Part shown: positions 36,336 to 49,260 of the stretch, one piece after another
Position numbering within the stretch: position 1 is the stretch's first letter
How the letters are laid out: the number at the start of each line of letters is the position of its first letter
From: Hydractinia symbiolongicarpus
Taxonomy: Eukaryota > Cnidaria > Hydrozoa > Anthoathecata > Hydractiniidae
NCBI RefSeq assembly: GCF_029227915.1
Contig: NC_079877.1
Location: 992,001-1,056,000 of the forward strand
Direction of reading: 5' to 3'
Length of the DNA: 64,000 bases
Made by a program: the position numbers and the translations under genes
The notes under the pieces: generated by a model
Seen by the model: the letters and a program-made list of their open reading frames with translations, nothing else
Database searches by the model: none
Told to the model about the DNA's origin: nothing

Positions 36336-37756
36336 GATTTTTTAAATTATGTTTTCGCCACTATAACGCGTGAGACTTGTAATTTTCAAAAATGTTTTCA
36401 TTTTTGATGAGACGCTGAATAAAAGAAGTTTAATCGCCGGCAAACGAAAAACCGCCATTTCCCGTAAAGCCCGGGCTTGGCCCGTATAGTCGAATATATA
36501 CAAAGAAAGTACCCTCTGAGTACACTCATTTCCACAACGATTTTTTAAATTATCTTTTCACCACTAAAACGCATGAGACTTGTAGTTTTCAAAAATGTTT
36601 TCATTTTTGATGAGACGCGGAATAAAAGAAGTTTAATCGCCGGCAAACGAAAACCCGCGAATTCCCGTAAATCTCGGACTCGGCCCGTATAGCCAAAAGT
36701 ATACAAAGGAAGTATCCAGGAAGTAAACTCATTTCCCGAACGATTTTTTAAATTATTTTTTCACCACTAAAACGCACGAGACTTGTAGTTTTCAAAAATG
36801 TTTTCATTTTTGATGAGACGCTGAATAAAAGAAGTTTAATCGCCGGCAAACGAAAACCAGCGATTTCCCGTAAATCCAGGACTCGGCCCGTATAGTCAAA
36901 AGTATACAAAGAAAGTACTCAGGGAGTAAACTCATTTCCAGAACGATTTTTTAAATTACCTTTTCACCACTAAAACGCATGAGTCTTGTAATTTTCAAAA
37001 ATGTTTTCATTTTTGATGAGACGCTGAATAAAAGAAGTTTAATCGCCGGCAAACGAAAACCCGCGAATTCCCGTAAATCTCGGACCCGGCCCGTATAGCC
37101 AAAAATATACAAAGAAAGTATCCAGGAAGTAAACTCATTTCCCGAACGATTTTTTAAATTATTTTTTCACCACTAAAACGCATGTGACTTGTAGTTTTCA
37201 AAAATGTTTTCATTTTTGATGAGACGCTGAATAAAAGAAGTTTAATCACCGGCAAACGAAAACCCGCGATTTCCCGTAAATCCCGGGCTTGGCCCGTATA
37301 GTCGAATATAAACAAAGAAAGTACCCTGTGAGTAAACTCATTTCCATAACGATTTTTTAAATTATCTTTTCACCACTAAAACGCATGAGACTTGTAGTTT
37401 TCAAAAATGTTTTCATTTTTGATGAGACGCGGAATAAAAGAAGTTTAATCGTTGGCAAACGAAAACCCGCGATTTCCCGTAAATCCCGGACTCGGCCCGT
37501 ATAGTCAAAAGTATACAAAGAAACTACCCAGGGAGTAAACTCATTTCCCGAACGATTTTTTAAATTACTTTTTCACTACTAAAACGCATAAGACTTGTAG
37601 TTTTCAAAAATGTTTTCATTTTTGATGAGACGCTGAATAAAAGAAGTTTAATTGCCGGCAAACGAAAACCCGCGATTTCCCGTAAATCTCGGACTCGGCC
37701 CGTATAGTCAAAAGTATACAGAGATAGTACCCAGGAAGTAAACTCATTTCCCGAAC
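36336..37756 (+). repeat. 7-monomer higher-order unit, copy 1 (1421 bp)
   Basis: This unit runs from a TTATGTTTTCGCC/CTTGTAATTTTC monomer to the next identical type at 37757. Markers are TAAAGCCCGGGC (36465), CTCTGAGTACACTCATTTCCAC (36514), GCACGAGACTTG, GAGTCTTG, GCATGTGACTTG, AATATAAACAAAG (37308), TCGTTGGCAAAC and CAGAGATAG, in that order. Confidence 0.8.
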
Positions 37757-38960
37757 GATTTTTTAAATTATGTTTTCGCCACTATAACGCGTGAGACTTG
37801 TAATTTTCAAAAATGTTTTCATTTTTGATGAGACGCTGAATAAAAGAAGTTTAATCGCCGGCAAACGAAAAACCGCGATTTCCCGTAAAGCCCGGGCTTG
37901 GCCCGTATAGTCGAATATATACAAAGAAAGTACCCTCTGAGTACACTCATTTCCACAACGATTTTTTAAATTATCTTTTCACCACTAAAACGCATGAGAC
38001 TTGTAGTTTTCAAAAATGTTTTCATTTTTGATGAGACGCGGAATAAAAGAAGTTTAATTGCCGGCAAACGAAAACCCGCGAATTCCCGTAAATCTCAGAC
38101 TCGGCCCGTATAGCCAAAAGTATACAAAGAAAGTATCCAGGAAGTAAACTCATTTCCCGAACGATTTTTTAAATTATTTTTTCACCACTAAAACGCACGA
38201 GACTTGTAGTTTTCAAAAATGTTTTCATTTTTGATGAGACGCTGAATAAAAGAAGTTTAATCGCCGGCAAACGAAAACCAGCGATTTCCCGTAAATCCAG
38301 GACTCGGCCCGTATAGTCAAAAGTATACAAAGAAAGTACTCAGGGAGTAAACTCATTTCCACAACGATTTTTTAAATTACCTTTTCACCACTAAAACGCA
38401 TGAGTCTTGTAGTTTTCAAAAATGTTTTCATTTTTGTTGAGACGCTGGATAAAAGAAGTTTAATCGCCGGCAAACGAAAACCCGCGAATTCCCGTAAATC
38501 TCGGACTCGGCCCGTATAGCCAAAAATATACAAAGAAAGTATCCAGGAAGTAAACTCATTTCCCGAACGATTTTTTAAATTATTTTTTCACCACTAAAAC
38601 GCATGTGACTTGTAGTTTTCAAAAATGTTTTCATTTTTGATGAGACGCTGAATAAAAGAAGTTTAATCGCCGGCAAACGAAAACCCGCGATTTCCCGTAA
38701 ATCCCGGGCTTGGCCCGTATAGTCGAATATATACAAAGAAAGTACCCTGTGAGGAAACTCATTTCCATAACGATTTTTTAAATTATCTTTTCACAACTAA
38801 AACGCATGAGACTCGTAGTTTTCAAAAATGTTTTCATTTTTGATGAGACGCGGAATAAAAGAAGTTTAATCGCTGGCAAACGAAAACCCGCGATTTCCCG
38901 TAAATCCCGGACTCGGCCCGTATAGTCAAAAGTATACAAAGAAACTACCCAGGAAGTAAA
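37757..38960 (+). repeat. 7-monomer higher-order unit, copy 2 (incomplete)
   Basis: This copy repeats the first six monomer types of 36336-37756 at an offset of 1421 bp (TAAAGCCCGGGC at 37886). It then skips the CACTAC/CAGAGATAG monomer and joins directly to a TTTTATAAATTATG monomer near 38975. Private variants include TTTGTTGAGACGCTGGATAAAAG (38435) and CACAACTAAAACG (38793). Confidence 0.75.
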
Positions 38961-39980
38961 CTCATTTCCCGAACGATTTTATAAATTATGTTTTCGCCAC
39001 TATAACGCGTGAGACTTGTAGTTTTCAAAAATGTTTTCATTTTTGATGAGACGCTGAATAAAAGAAGTTTAATCGCCGGCAAACGAAAACCCGCGAATTC
39101 TCGTAAATCTCGGACTCGGCCCGTATAGCCAAAAGTATACAAAGAAAGTATCCAGGAAGTAAACTCATTTCCCGAACGATTTTTTAAATTATTTTTTCAC
39201 CACTAAAACGCATGTGACTTGTAGTTTTCAAAAATGTTTTCATTTTTGATGAGACGCTGAATAAAAGAAGTTTAATCGCCGGCAAACGAAAACCCGCGAT
39301 TTCCCGTAAATCCGGGCTTGGCCCGTATAGTCGAATATAAACAAAGAAAGTACCCTGTGAGTAAACTCATTTCCATAACGATTTTTTAAATTATCTTTTC
39401 ACCACTAAAACGCATGAGACTCGTAGTTTTCAAAAATGTTTTCATTTTTGATGAGACGCGGAATAAAAGAAGTTTAATCGCTGGAAAACGAAAACCCGCG
39501 ATTTCCCGTAAATCCCGGACTCGGCCCGTATAGTCAAAAGTATACAAAGAAACTACCCAGGGAGTAAACTCATTTCCCGAACGTTTTTTTAAATTATTTT
39601 TTCACTACTAAAACGCATAAGACTTGTAGTTTTCAAAAATGTTTTCATTTTTGATGAGACGCTGAATAAAAGAAGTTTAATTGCCGGCAAACGAAAACCC
39701 GCGATTTCCCGTAAATCTCGGACTCGGCCCGTATAGTCAAAAGTATACAGAGATAGTACCCAGGAAGTAAACTCATTTCCCGAACGATTTTTTAAATTAT
39801 GTTTTCGCCACTATAACGCGTGAGACTTGTAATTTTCAAAAATGTTTTCATTTTTGATGAGACGCTTAAGGAAAGAGGTTTAATCGCCGGCAAACGAAAA
39901 CTAGCGATTTCCCGTAAATCCCGAGCTAGGCCCGTATAGTCGAATGTATACAAAGAAAGTATCCTGGGAGTAAACTCATT
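38225..39980 (+). repeat. Higher-order copy E1, ~8.6 monomers (partner at 41471)
   Basis: This segment matches 41471-43226 at an offset of 3246-3247 bp (16 monomers minus 1-2 bp). Markers are GCTGGATAAAAG (38444), CACAACTAAAACG, TTTTATAAATTATG (38981 and 42227), GAATTCTCGTAAATC (39097 and 42343), GCTGGAAAACG (39479), ACGTTTTTTTAAATT (39582) and GCTTAAGGAAAGAGG (39865). The 1-bp wobble comes from a lost C at 39313 in this copy and a T5 phase motif near 42020 in the other. The identical 65-codon minus-strand frames (38945-39142 and 42191-42388) are a by-product. Confidence 0.85.
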
Positions 39981-41003
39981 TCCAGAACGATTTTTTAAAT
40001 TACCTTTTCACCACTAAAACGCATGAGTCTTGTAGTTTTCAAAAATGTTTTCATTTTTGATGAGACGCTGGATAAAAGAAGTTTAATCGCCGGCAAACGA
40101 AAACCCGCGAATTCCCGTAAATCTCGGACCCGGCCCGTATAGCCAAAAATATACAAAGAAAGTATCCAGGAAGTAAACTCATTTCCCGAACGATTTTTTA
40201 AATTATTTTTTCACCACTAAAACGCATGTAACTTGTAGTTTTCAAAAATGTTTTCATTTTTGATGAGACGCTGAATAAAAGAAGTTTAATCGCCGGCAAA
40301 CGAAAACCCGCGATTTCCCGTAAATCCCGGGCTTGGCCCGTATAGTCGAATATAAACAAAGAAAGTACCCTGTGAGTAAACTCATTTCCATAACGATTTT
40401 TTAAATTATCTTTTCACCACTAAAACGCATGAGACTCGTAGTTTTCAAAAATGTTTTCATTTTTGATGAGACGCGGAATAAAAGAAGTTTAATCGTTGGC
40501 AAACGAAAACCCGCGATTTCCCGTAAATCCCGGACTCGGCCCGTATAGTCAAAAGTATACAAAGAAACTACCCAGGGAGTAAACTCATTTCCCGAACGAT
40601 TTTTTAAATTACTTTTTCACTACTAAAACGCATAAGACTTGTAGTTTTCAAAAATGTTTTCATTTTTGATGAGACGCTGAATAAAAGAAGTTTAATTGCC
40701 GGCAAACGAAAACCCGCGATTTCCCGTAAATCTCGGCCTCGGCCCGTATAGTCAAAAGTATACAGAGATAGTACCCAGGAAGTAAACTCATTTCCCGAAC
40801 GATTTTTTAAATTATGTTTTCGCCACTATAACGCGTGAGACTTGTAATTTTCAAAAATGTTTTCATTTTTGATGAGACGCTGAATAAAAGAAGTTTAATC
40901 GCCGGCAAACGAAAAACCGCGATTTCCCGTAAAGCCCGGGCTTGGCCCGTATAGTCGAATATATACAAAGAAAGTACCCTCTGAGTACACTCATTTCCAC
41001 AAC
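39981..41003 (+). repeat. Five monomers copied from the 37-kb region
   Basis: This stretch resembles about 36955-37960 at an offset of 3044 bp. Shared markers are CTCGGACCCGGCCC (40124 and 37080), AATATAAACAAAG (40351), TCGTTGGC, TTACTTTTTCACTAC, CTTGTAATTTTC and TAAAGCCCGGGC (40931). It shows a third use of this monomer succession inserted between copies E1 and E2. Confidence 0.7.
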
Positions 41004-41612
41004 GATTTTTTAAATTATCTTTTCACCACTAAAACGCATGAGACTTGTAGTTTTCAAAAATGTTTTCATTTTTGATGAGACGCTGAATAAAAGAAGTTTA
41101 ATCGCCGGCAAACGAAAACCAGCGATTTCCCGTAAATCCAGGACTCGGCCCGTATAGTCAAAAGTATACAAAGAAAGTACTCAGGGAGTAAACTCATTTC
41201 CAGAACGGTTTTTTAAATTACCTTTTCACCACTAAAACGCATGAGTCTTGTAGTTTTCAAAAATGTTTTCATTTTTGATGAGACGCTGAATAAAAGAAGT
41301 TTAATCGCCGGCAAACGAAAACCAGCGATTTCCCGTAAATCCAGGACTCGGCCCGTATAGTCAAAAGTATACAAAGAAAGTACTCAGGGAGTAAACTCAT
41401 TTCCAGAACGGTTTTTTAAATTACCTTTTCACCACTAAAACGCATGAGTCTTGTAGTTTTCAAAAATGTTTTCATTTTTGATGAGACGCTGGATAAAAGA
41501 AGTTTAATCGCCGGCAAACGAAAACCAGCGATTTCCCGTAAATCCAGGACTCGGCCCGTATAGTCAAAAGTATACAAAGAAAGTACTCAGGGAGTAAACT
41601 CATTTCCAGAAC
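41004..41612 (+). repeat. Three consecutive monomers of one subtype
   Basis: The monomers at 41004, 41207 and 41410 all end in CCAGCGATTTCCCGTAAATCC-AGG with GTACTCAGGGAG tails. The second and third share the rare AACGGTTTTTTAAATTACC front and GAGTCTTG, and the fourth (41613) restores AACGATTTTTT. This is amplification at single-monomer step size. Confidence 0.85.
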
Positions 41613-43226
41613 GATTTTTTAAATTACCTTTTCACCACTAAAACGCATGAGTCTTGTAGTTTTCAAAAATGTTTTCATTTTTGATGAGACGCTGGATAAA
41701 AGAAGTTTAATCGCCGGCAAACGAAAACCCGCGAATTCCCGTAAATCTCGGACTCGGCCCGTATAGCCAAAAATATACAAAGAAAGTATCCAGGAAGTAA
41801 ACTCATTTCCCGAACGATTTTTTAAATTATTTTTTCACCACTAAAACGCATGTGACTTGTAGTTTTCAAAAACGTTTTCATTTTTGATGAGACGCTGAAT
41901 AAAAGAAGTTTAATCGCCGGCAAACGAAAACCCGCGATTTCCCGTAAATCCCGGGCTTGGCCCGTATTGTCGAATATATACAAAGAAAGTACCCTGTGAG
42001 GAAACTCATTTCCATAACGATTTTTAAATTATTTTTTCACAACTAAAACGCATGAGACTCGTAGTTTTCAAAAATGTTTTCATTTTTGATGAGACGCGGA
42101 ATAAAAGAAGTTTAATCGCTGGCAAACGAAAACCCGCGATTTCCCGTAAATCCCGGACTCGGCCCATATAGTCAAAAGTATACAAAGAAACTACCCAGGA
42201 AGTAAACTCATTTCCCGAACGATTTTATAAATTATGTTTTCGCCACTATAACGCGTGAGACTTGTAGTTTTCAAAAATGTTTTCATTTTTGATGAGACGC
42301 TGAATAAAAGAAGTTTAATCGCCGGCAAACGAAAACCCGCGAATTCTCGTAAATCTCGGACTCGGCCCGTATAGCCAAAAGTATACAAAGAAAGTATCCA
42401 GGAAGTAAACTCATTTCCCGAACGATTTTTTAAATTATTTTTTCACCACTAAAACGCATGTGACTTGTAGTTTTCAAAAATGTTTTCATTTTTGATGAGA
42501 CGCTGAATAAAAGAAGTTTAATCGCCGGCAAACGAAAACCCGCGATTTCCCGTAAATCCCGGGCTTGGCCCGTATAGTCGAATATAAACAAAGAAAGTAC
42601 CCTGTGAGTAAACTCATTTCCATAACGATTTTTTAAATTATCTTTTCACCACTAAAACGCATGAGACTCGTAGTTTTCAAAAATGTTTTCATTTTTGATG
42701 AGACGCGGAATAAAAGAAGTTTAATCGCTGGAAAACGAAAACCCGCGATTTCCCGTAAATCCCGGACTCGGCCCGTATAGTCAAAAGTATACAAAGAAAC
42801 TACCCAGGGAGTAAACTCATTTCCCGAACGTTTTTTTAAATTATTTTTTCACTACTAAAACGCATAAGACTTGTAGTTTTCAAAAATGTTTTCATTTTTG
42901 ATGAGACGCTGAATAAAAGAAGTTTAATTGCCGGCAAACGAAAACCCGCGATTTCCCGTAAATCTCGGACTCGGCCCGTATAGTCAAAAGTATACAGAGA
43001 TAGTACCCAGGAAGTAAACTCATTTCCCGAACGATTTTTTAAATTATGTTTTCGCCACTATAACGCGTGAGACTTGTAATTTTCAAAAATGTTTTCATTT
43101 TTGATGAGACGCTTAAGGAAAGAGGTTTAATCGCCGGCAAACGAAAACTAGCGATTTCCCGTAAGTCCCGAGCTAGGCCCGTATAGTCGAATGTATACAA
43201 AGAAAGTATCCTGGGAGTAAACTCAT
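41471..43226 (+). repeat. Higher-order copy E2, ~8.6 monomers (partner at 38225)
   Basis: This is the partner of 38225-39980. The copies part at the right end, where this one continues with TTTCCCGAACG and a TATTTTTTCACC/AAAAAAAGGTTAATCG monomer, while E1 continues with TTTCCAGAACG and TTACCTTTTCACC. Private changes include AAAACGTTTTCA (41870) and CCCGTATTGTCG (41963). Confidence 0.85.
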
Positions 43227-43780
43227 TTCCCGAACGATTTTTTAAATTATTTTTTCACCACTAAAACGCATGAGACTTGTAGTTTTTAAAAATGTTTTCA
43301 TTTTTGATGAGACGCTGAATAAAAAAAGGTTAATCGCCGGCAAACTAAAACCCGCGATTTCCCGTAAATCCCGGACTCGGCCCGTATAGTCGAAAGTATA
43401 CAAAGAAAGTACCCTGCGAGTAAACTCATTTCCAGAACGATTTTTTAAATTACCTTTTCACCACTAAAACGCATGAGACTTGTAGTTTTCAAAAATGTTT
43501 TCATTTTTGATGAGACGCTGAATAAAAGAAGTTTAATCGCCGGCAAACGAAAACCCGCGAATTCCCGTAAATCTCGGACTCGGCCCGTATAGCCAAAAGT
43601 ATACAAAGAAAGTATCCAGGAAGTAAATTCATTTCCCGAACGATTTTTTAAATTATTTTTTCACCACTAAAACGCATGAGACTTGTAGTTTTCAAAAATG
43701 TTTTCATTTTTGATGAGACGCTGAATAAAAGAAGTTTAATCGCCGGCAAACGAAAACCCGCGATTTCCCGTAAATCCCGG
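43227..43780 (+). repeat. Satellite monomers between blocks
   Basis: About 2.7 monomers: an AAAAAAAGGTTAATCG/GGCAAACTAAAACCC type with a CGAAAGTATAC tail, an EcoRI type, and the start of a CCCGGGCTTGG type leading into the 14-mer. The AAAAAAAGG subtype also occurs near 26475, 30535, 45352, 49612, 55090, 58340, 59960 and 61185. Confidence 0.75.
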
Positions 43781-46621
43781 GCTTGGCCTGCATAGTCGAA
43801 TATATGCAAAGAAAGTACCCTCTGAGTACACTCATTTCCATAACGATTTTTTAAATTATCTTTTCACCACTAAAACGCATGAGACTTGTAGTTTTCAAAA
43901 ATGTTTTCATTTTTGATGAGACGCGGAATAAAAGAAGTTTAATCGCCGGCAAACGAAAACCCGCGAATTCCCGTAAATCTCGGACTCGGCCCGTATAGCC
44001 AAAAGTATACAAAGAAAGTATCCAGGAAGTAAACTCATTTCCCGAACAATTTTTTAAATTATTTTTTCTTCACTAAAACGCATGAGACTTGTAGTTTTCA
44101 AAAATGTTTTCATTTTTGATGAGACGCTGAATAAAAGAATTTTAATCGCCGGCAAACGAAAACCATGATTTCCCGTAAATCCAGGACTCGGCCCGTATAG
44201 TCAAAAGTATACAAAGAAAGTACTCAGGGAGTAAACTCATTTCCAGAACGATTTTTTAAATTACCTTTTCACCACTAAAACGCATGAGTCTTGTAGTTTT
44301 CAAAAATGTTTTCATTTTTGATGAGACGCTGAATAAAAGAAGTTTAATCGCCGGCAAACGAAAACCCGCGAATTTCCGTAAATCTGGGACTCGGCCCGTA
44401 TAGACAAAAGTATACAAAGAAAGTATCCAGGAAGTAAACTCATTTCCCAAACGATTTTTTAAATTATTTTTTCACCACTAAAACGCATGTGACTTGTAGT
44501 TTTTAAAAATGTTTTCATTTTTAATGAGACGCTGAATAAAAGAAGTTTAATCGCCGGCAAACGAAAACCCGCGATTTCCCGTAAATCCCGGGCTTGGCCC
44601 GTATAGTCGAATATATACAAAGAAAGTACCCTGTGAGTAAACTCATTTCCATAACGATTTTTTAAATTATCTTTTCACCACTAAAACGCATGAGACTCGT
44701 AGTTTTCAAAAATGTTTTCATTTTTGATGAGACGCGGAATAAAAGAAGTTTAATCGCTGGCAAACGAAAACCCGCGATTTCCCGAAAATCCCGGACTTGG
44801 CCCGTATAGTCAAAAGTATACAAAGAAACTGCCCAGGGAGTAAACTCCTTTCCCGAACGATTTTTTAAATTATTTTTTCACTACTAAAACGCATAAGACT
44901 TGTAGTTTTCAAAAATGTTTTCATTTTTGATGAGACGCTGAATAAAAGAAGTTTAATCGCCGGCAAACGAAAACCCGCGATTTCCCGTAAATCTCGGACT
45001 CGGCCCGTATAGTCAAAAGTATACAGAGATAGTACCCAGGAAGTAAACTCATTTGCCGAACGATTTTTTAAATTATGTTTTCGCCACTATAACGCGTGAG
45101 ACTTGTAGTTTTCAAAAATGTTTTCATTTTTGATGAGACGCTTAATGAAAGAGGTTTAATCGCCGGCAAACGAAAACTAGCGATTTCCCGTAAATCCCGA
45201 GCTAGGCCCGTATAGTCGAATGTATACAAAGAAAGTACCCTGGGAGTAAACTCATTTCCCGAACGATTTTTTAAATTATTTTTTCACCACTAAAACGCAT
45301 GAGACTTGTAGTTTTTAAAAATGTTTTCATTTTTGATGAGACGCTGAATAAAAAAAGGTTAATCGCCGGCAAACAAAAACCCGCAATTTCCCGTAAATCC
45401 CGGACTCGGCCCGTATAGTCGAAAGTATACAAAGAAAGTACCCTGCGAGTAAACTCATTTCCAGAACGATTTTTTAAATTACCTTTTCACCACTAAAACG
45501 CATGAGACTTGTAGTTTTCAAAAATGGTTTCATTTTTGATGAGACGCTGAATAAAAGAAGTTTAATCGCCGGCAAACGAAAACCCGCGAATTCCCGTAAA
45601 TCTCGGACCCGGCCCGTATAGCCAAAAGTATACAAAGAAAGTATCCAGGAAGTAAACTCATTTCCCGACCAATTTTTTAAATTATTTTTTCACCACTAAA
45701 ACGCATGAGACTTGTAGTTTTCAAAAATGTTTTCATTTTTGATGAGACGCTGAATAAAAGAAGTTTAATCGCCGGCAAACGAAAACCCGCGATTTCCCGT
45801 AAATCCCGGGCTTTGCCCGTATAGTCGAATATATACAAAGAAAGTACCCTCTGAGTACACTCATTTCCATAATGATTTTTTAAATTATCTTTTCACCACT
45901 AAAACGCATGAGTCTTGTAGTTTTCAAAAATGTTTTCATTTTTGATGAGACGCTGAATAAAAGAAGTTTAATTGCCGGCAAACGAAAACCCGCGAATTCC
46001 CGTAAATCTCGGACTCGGCCCGTATAGACAAAAGTATACAAAGAAAGTATCCAGGAAGTAAACTCATTTCCCAAACGATTTTTTAAATTATTTTTTCACC
46101 ACTAAAACGCATGTGACTTGTAGTTTTTAAAAATGTTTTCATTTTTAATGAGACGCTGAATAAAAGAAGTTTAATCGCCGGCAAACGAAAACCCGCGATT
46201 TCCCGTAAATCCCGGGCTTGGCCCGTATAGTCGAATATATACAAAGAAAGTACCCTGTGAGTAAACTCATTTCCAGTACGATTTTTTAAATTATCTTTTC
46301 ACCACTAAAACGCATGAGACTCGTAGTTTTCAAAAATGTTTTCATTTTTGATGAGACGCGGAATAAAAGAAGTTTAATCGCTGGCAAACGAAAACCCGCG
46401 ATTTCCCGAAAATCCCGGACTTGGCCCGTATAGTCAAAAGTATACAAAGAAACTGCCCAAGGAGTAAACTCCTTTCCCGAACGATTTTTTAAATTATTTT
46501 TTCACTACTAAAACGCATAAGACTTGTAGTTTTCAAAAATGTTTTCATTTTTGATGAGACGCTGAATAAAAGAAGTTTAATCGCCGGCAAACGAAAACCC
46601 GCGATTTCCCGTAAATCCCGG
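43781..46621 (+). repeat. 14-monomer higher-order unit F, copy 1 (2841 bp)
   Basis: Copy 2 follows directly. Markers at a 2841-bp offset are GCATAGTCGAATATATGC (43789 and 46630), CGAACAATTTT, AAACCATGATTTCCCG with a 1-bp loss (44160 and 47001), AATTTCCGTAAATCTGGG (44371 and 47212), CTGCCCAGGGAGTAAACTCC (44829 and 47670) and TTTGCCGAACG (45053 and 47894). Inside the unit the CTGCCCARGG monomer occurs twice, 1624 bp apart (44829 and 46453), so it was itself partly built from an 8-mer duplication. Confidence 0.85.
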
Positions 46622-49260
46622 GCTTGGCCCGCATAGTCGAATATATGCAAAGAAAGTACCCTCTGAGTACACTCATTTCCATAACGATTTTTTAAATTAT
46701 CTTTTCACCACTAAAACGCATGAGACTTGTAGTTTTCAAAAATGTTTTCATTTTTGATGAGACGCGGAATAAAAGAAGTTTAATCGCCGGCAAACGAAAA
46801 CCCGCGAATTCCCGTAAATCTCGGACTCGGCCCGTATAGCCAAAAGTATACAAAGAAAGTATCCAGGAAGTAAACTCATTTCCCGAACAATTTTTTAAAT
46901 TATTTTTTCACCACTAAAACGCATGAGACTTGTAGTTTTCAAAAATGTTTTCATTTTTGATGAGACGCTGAATAAAAGAAGTTTAATCGCCGGCAAACGA
47001 AAACCATGATTTCCCGTAAATCCAGGACTCGGCCCGTATAGTCAAAAGTATACAAAGAAAGTACTCAGGGAGTAAACTCATTTCCAGAACGATTTTTTAA
47101 ATTACCTTTTCACCACTAAAACGCATGAGTCTTGTAGTTTTCAAAAATGTTTTCATTTTTGATGAGACGCTGAATAAAAGAAGTTTAATCGCCGGCAAAC
47201 GAAAACCCGCGAATTTCCGTAAATCTGGGACTCGGCCCGTATAGACAAAAGTATACAAAGAAAGTATCCAGGAAGTAAACTCATTTCCCAAACGATTTTT
47301 TAAATTATTTTTTCACCACTAAAACGCATGTGACTTGTAGTTTTTAAAAATGTTTTCATTTTTAATGAGACGCTGAATAAAAGAAGTTTAATCGCCGGCA
47401 AACGAAAACCCGCGATTTCCCGTAAATCCCGGGCTTGGCCCGTATAGTCGAATATATACAAAGAAAGTACCCTGTGAGTAAACTCATTTCCATAACGATT
47501 TTTTAAATTATCTTTTCACCACTAAAACGCATGAGACTCGTAGTTTTCAAAAATGTTTTCATTTTTGATGAGACGCGGAATAAAAGAAGTTTAATCGCTG
47601 GCAAACGAAAACCCGCGATTTCCCGAAAATCCCGGACTTGGCCCGTATAGGCAAAAGTATACAAAGAAACTGCCCAGGGAGTAAACTCCTTTCCCGAACG
47701 ATTTTTTAAATTATTTTTTCACTACTAAAACGCATAAGACTTGTAGTTTTCAAAAATGTTTTCATTTTTGATGAGACGCTGAATAAAAGAAGTTTAATCG
47801 CCGGCAAACGAAAACCCGCGATTTCCCGTAAATCTCGGACTCGGCCCGTATAGTCAAAAGTATACAGAGATAGTACCCAGGAAGTAAACTCATTTGCCGA
47901 ACGATTTTTTAAATTATGTTTTCGCCACTATAACGCGTGAGACTTGTAGTTTTCAAAAATGTTTTCATTTTTGATGAGACGCTTAATGAAAGAGGTTTAA
48001 TCGCCGGCAAACGAAAACTAGCGATTTCCCGTAAATCTCGGACCCGGCCCGTATAGTCGAAAGTATACAAAGAAAGTACCCTGCGAGTAAACTCATTTCC
48101 AGAACGATTTTTTAAATTACCTTTTCACCACTAAAACGCATGAGACTTGTAGTTTTTAAAAATGGTTTCATTTTTGATGAGACGCTGAATAAAAGAAGTT
48201 TAATCGCCGGCAAACGAAAACCCGCGAATTCCCGTAAATCTCGGACCCGGCCCGTATAGCCAAAAGTATACAAAGAAAGTATCCAGGAAGTAAACTCATT
48301 TCCCGACCAATTTTTTAAATTATTTTTTCACCACTAAAACGCATGAGACTTGTAGTTTTCAAAAATGTTTTCATTTTTGATGAGACGCTGAATAAAAGAA
48401 GTTTAATCGCCGGCAAACGAAAACCCGCGATTTCCCGTAAATCCCGGGCTTTGCCCGTATAGTCGAATATATACAAAGAAAGTACCCTCTGAGTACACTC
48501 ATTTCCATAATGATTTTTTAAATTATCTTTTCACCACTAAAACGCATGAGTCTTGTAGTTTTCAAAAATGTTTTCATTTTTGATGAGACGCTGAATAAAA
48601 GAAGTTTAATTGCCGGCAAACGAAAACCCGCGAATTCCCGTAAATCTCGGACTCGGCCCGTATAGACAAAAGTATACAAAGAAAGTATCCAGGAAGTAAA
48701 CTCATTTCCCAAACGATTTTTTAAATTATTTTTTCACCACTAAAACGCATGTGACTTGTAGTTTTTAAAAATGTTTTCATTTTTAATGAGACGCTGAATA
48801 AAAGAAGTTTAATCGCCGGCAAACGAAAACCCGCGATTTCCCGTAAATCCCGGGCTTGGCCCGTATAGTCGAATATATACAAAGAAAGTACCCTGTGAGT
48901 AAACTCATTTCCATAACGATTTTTTAAATTATCTTTTCACCACTAAAACGCATGAGACTCGTAGTTTTCAAAAATGTTTTCATTTTTGATGAGACGCGGA
49001 ATAAAAGAAGTTTAATCGCTGGCAAACGAAAACCCGCGATTTCCCGAAAATCCCGGACTTGGCCCGTATAGTCAAAAGTATACAAAGAAACTGCCCAAGG
49101 AGTAAACTCCTTTCCCGAACGATTTTTTAAATTATTTTTTCACTACTAAAACGCATAAGACTTGTAGTTTTCAAAAATGTTTTCATTTTTGATGAGACGC
49201 TGAATAAAAGAAGTTTAATCGCCGGCAAACGAAAACCCGCGATTTCCCGTAAATCTCGGA
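46622..49260 (+). repeat. Higher-order unit F, copy 2 (13 monomers)
   Basis: This copy repeats copy 1 but is one monomer shorter, so the offset drops from 2841 bp before about 48010 to 2638 bp after it (GTCTTG monomers 45880 and 48518; CTGCCCAAGG 46453 and 49091). Sixty-four-codon minus-strand frames at 44256, 45880, 47097 and 48518 follow the same pairing and are not genes. Confidence 0.85.
48008..48066. other. Hybrid monomer at a one-monomer deletion
   Basis: Copy 1 has AACTAGCGATTTCCCG followed by CCCGAGCTAGG (45176), then a whole AAAAAAAGG monomer. Here AACTAGCGATTTCCCGTAAATC runs straight into TCGGACCCGGCCCG and then TCGAAAGTATAC with CCCTGCGAG, the tail of the next monomer in copy 1. 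The CTCGGACCCGG patch belongs to neither parent but to the EcoRI-type monomer (45600), so a third sequence seems to have contributed. Confidence 0.7.
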
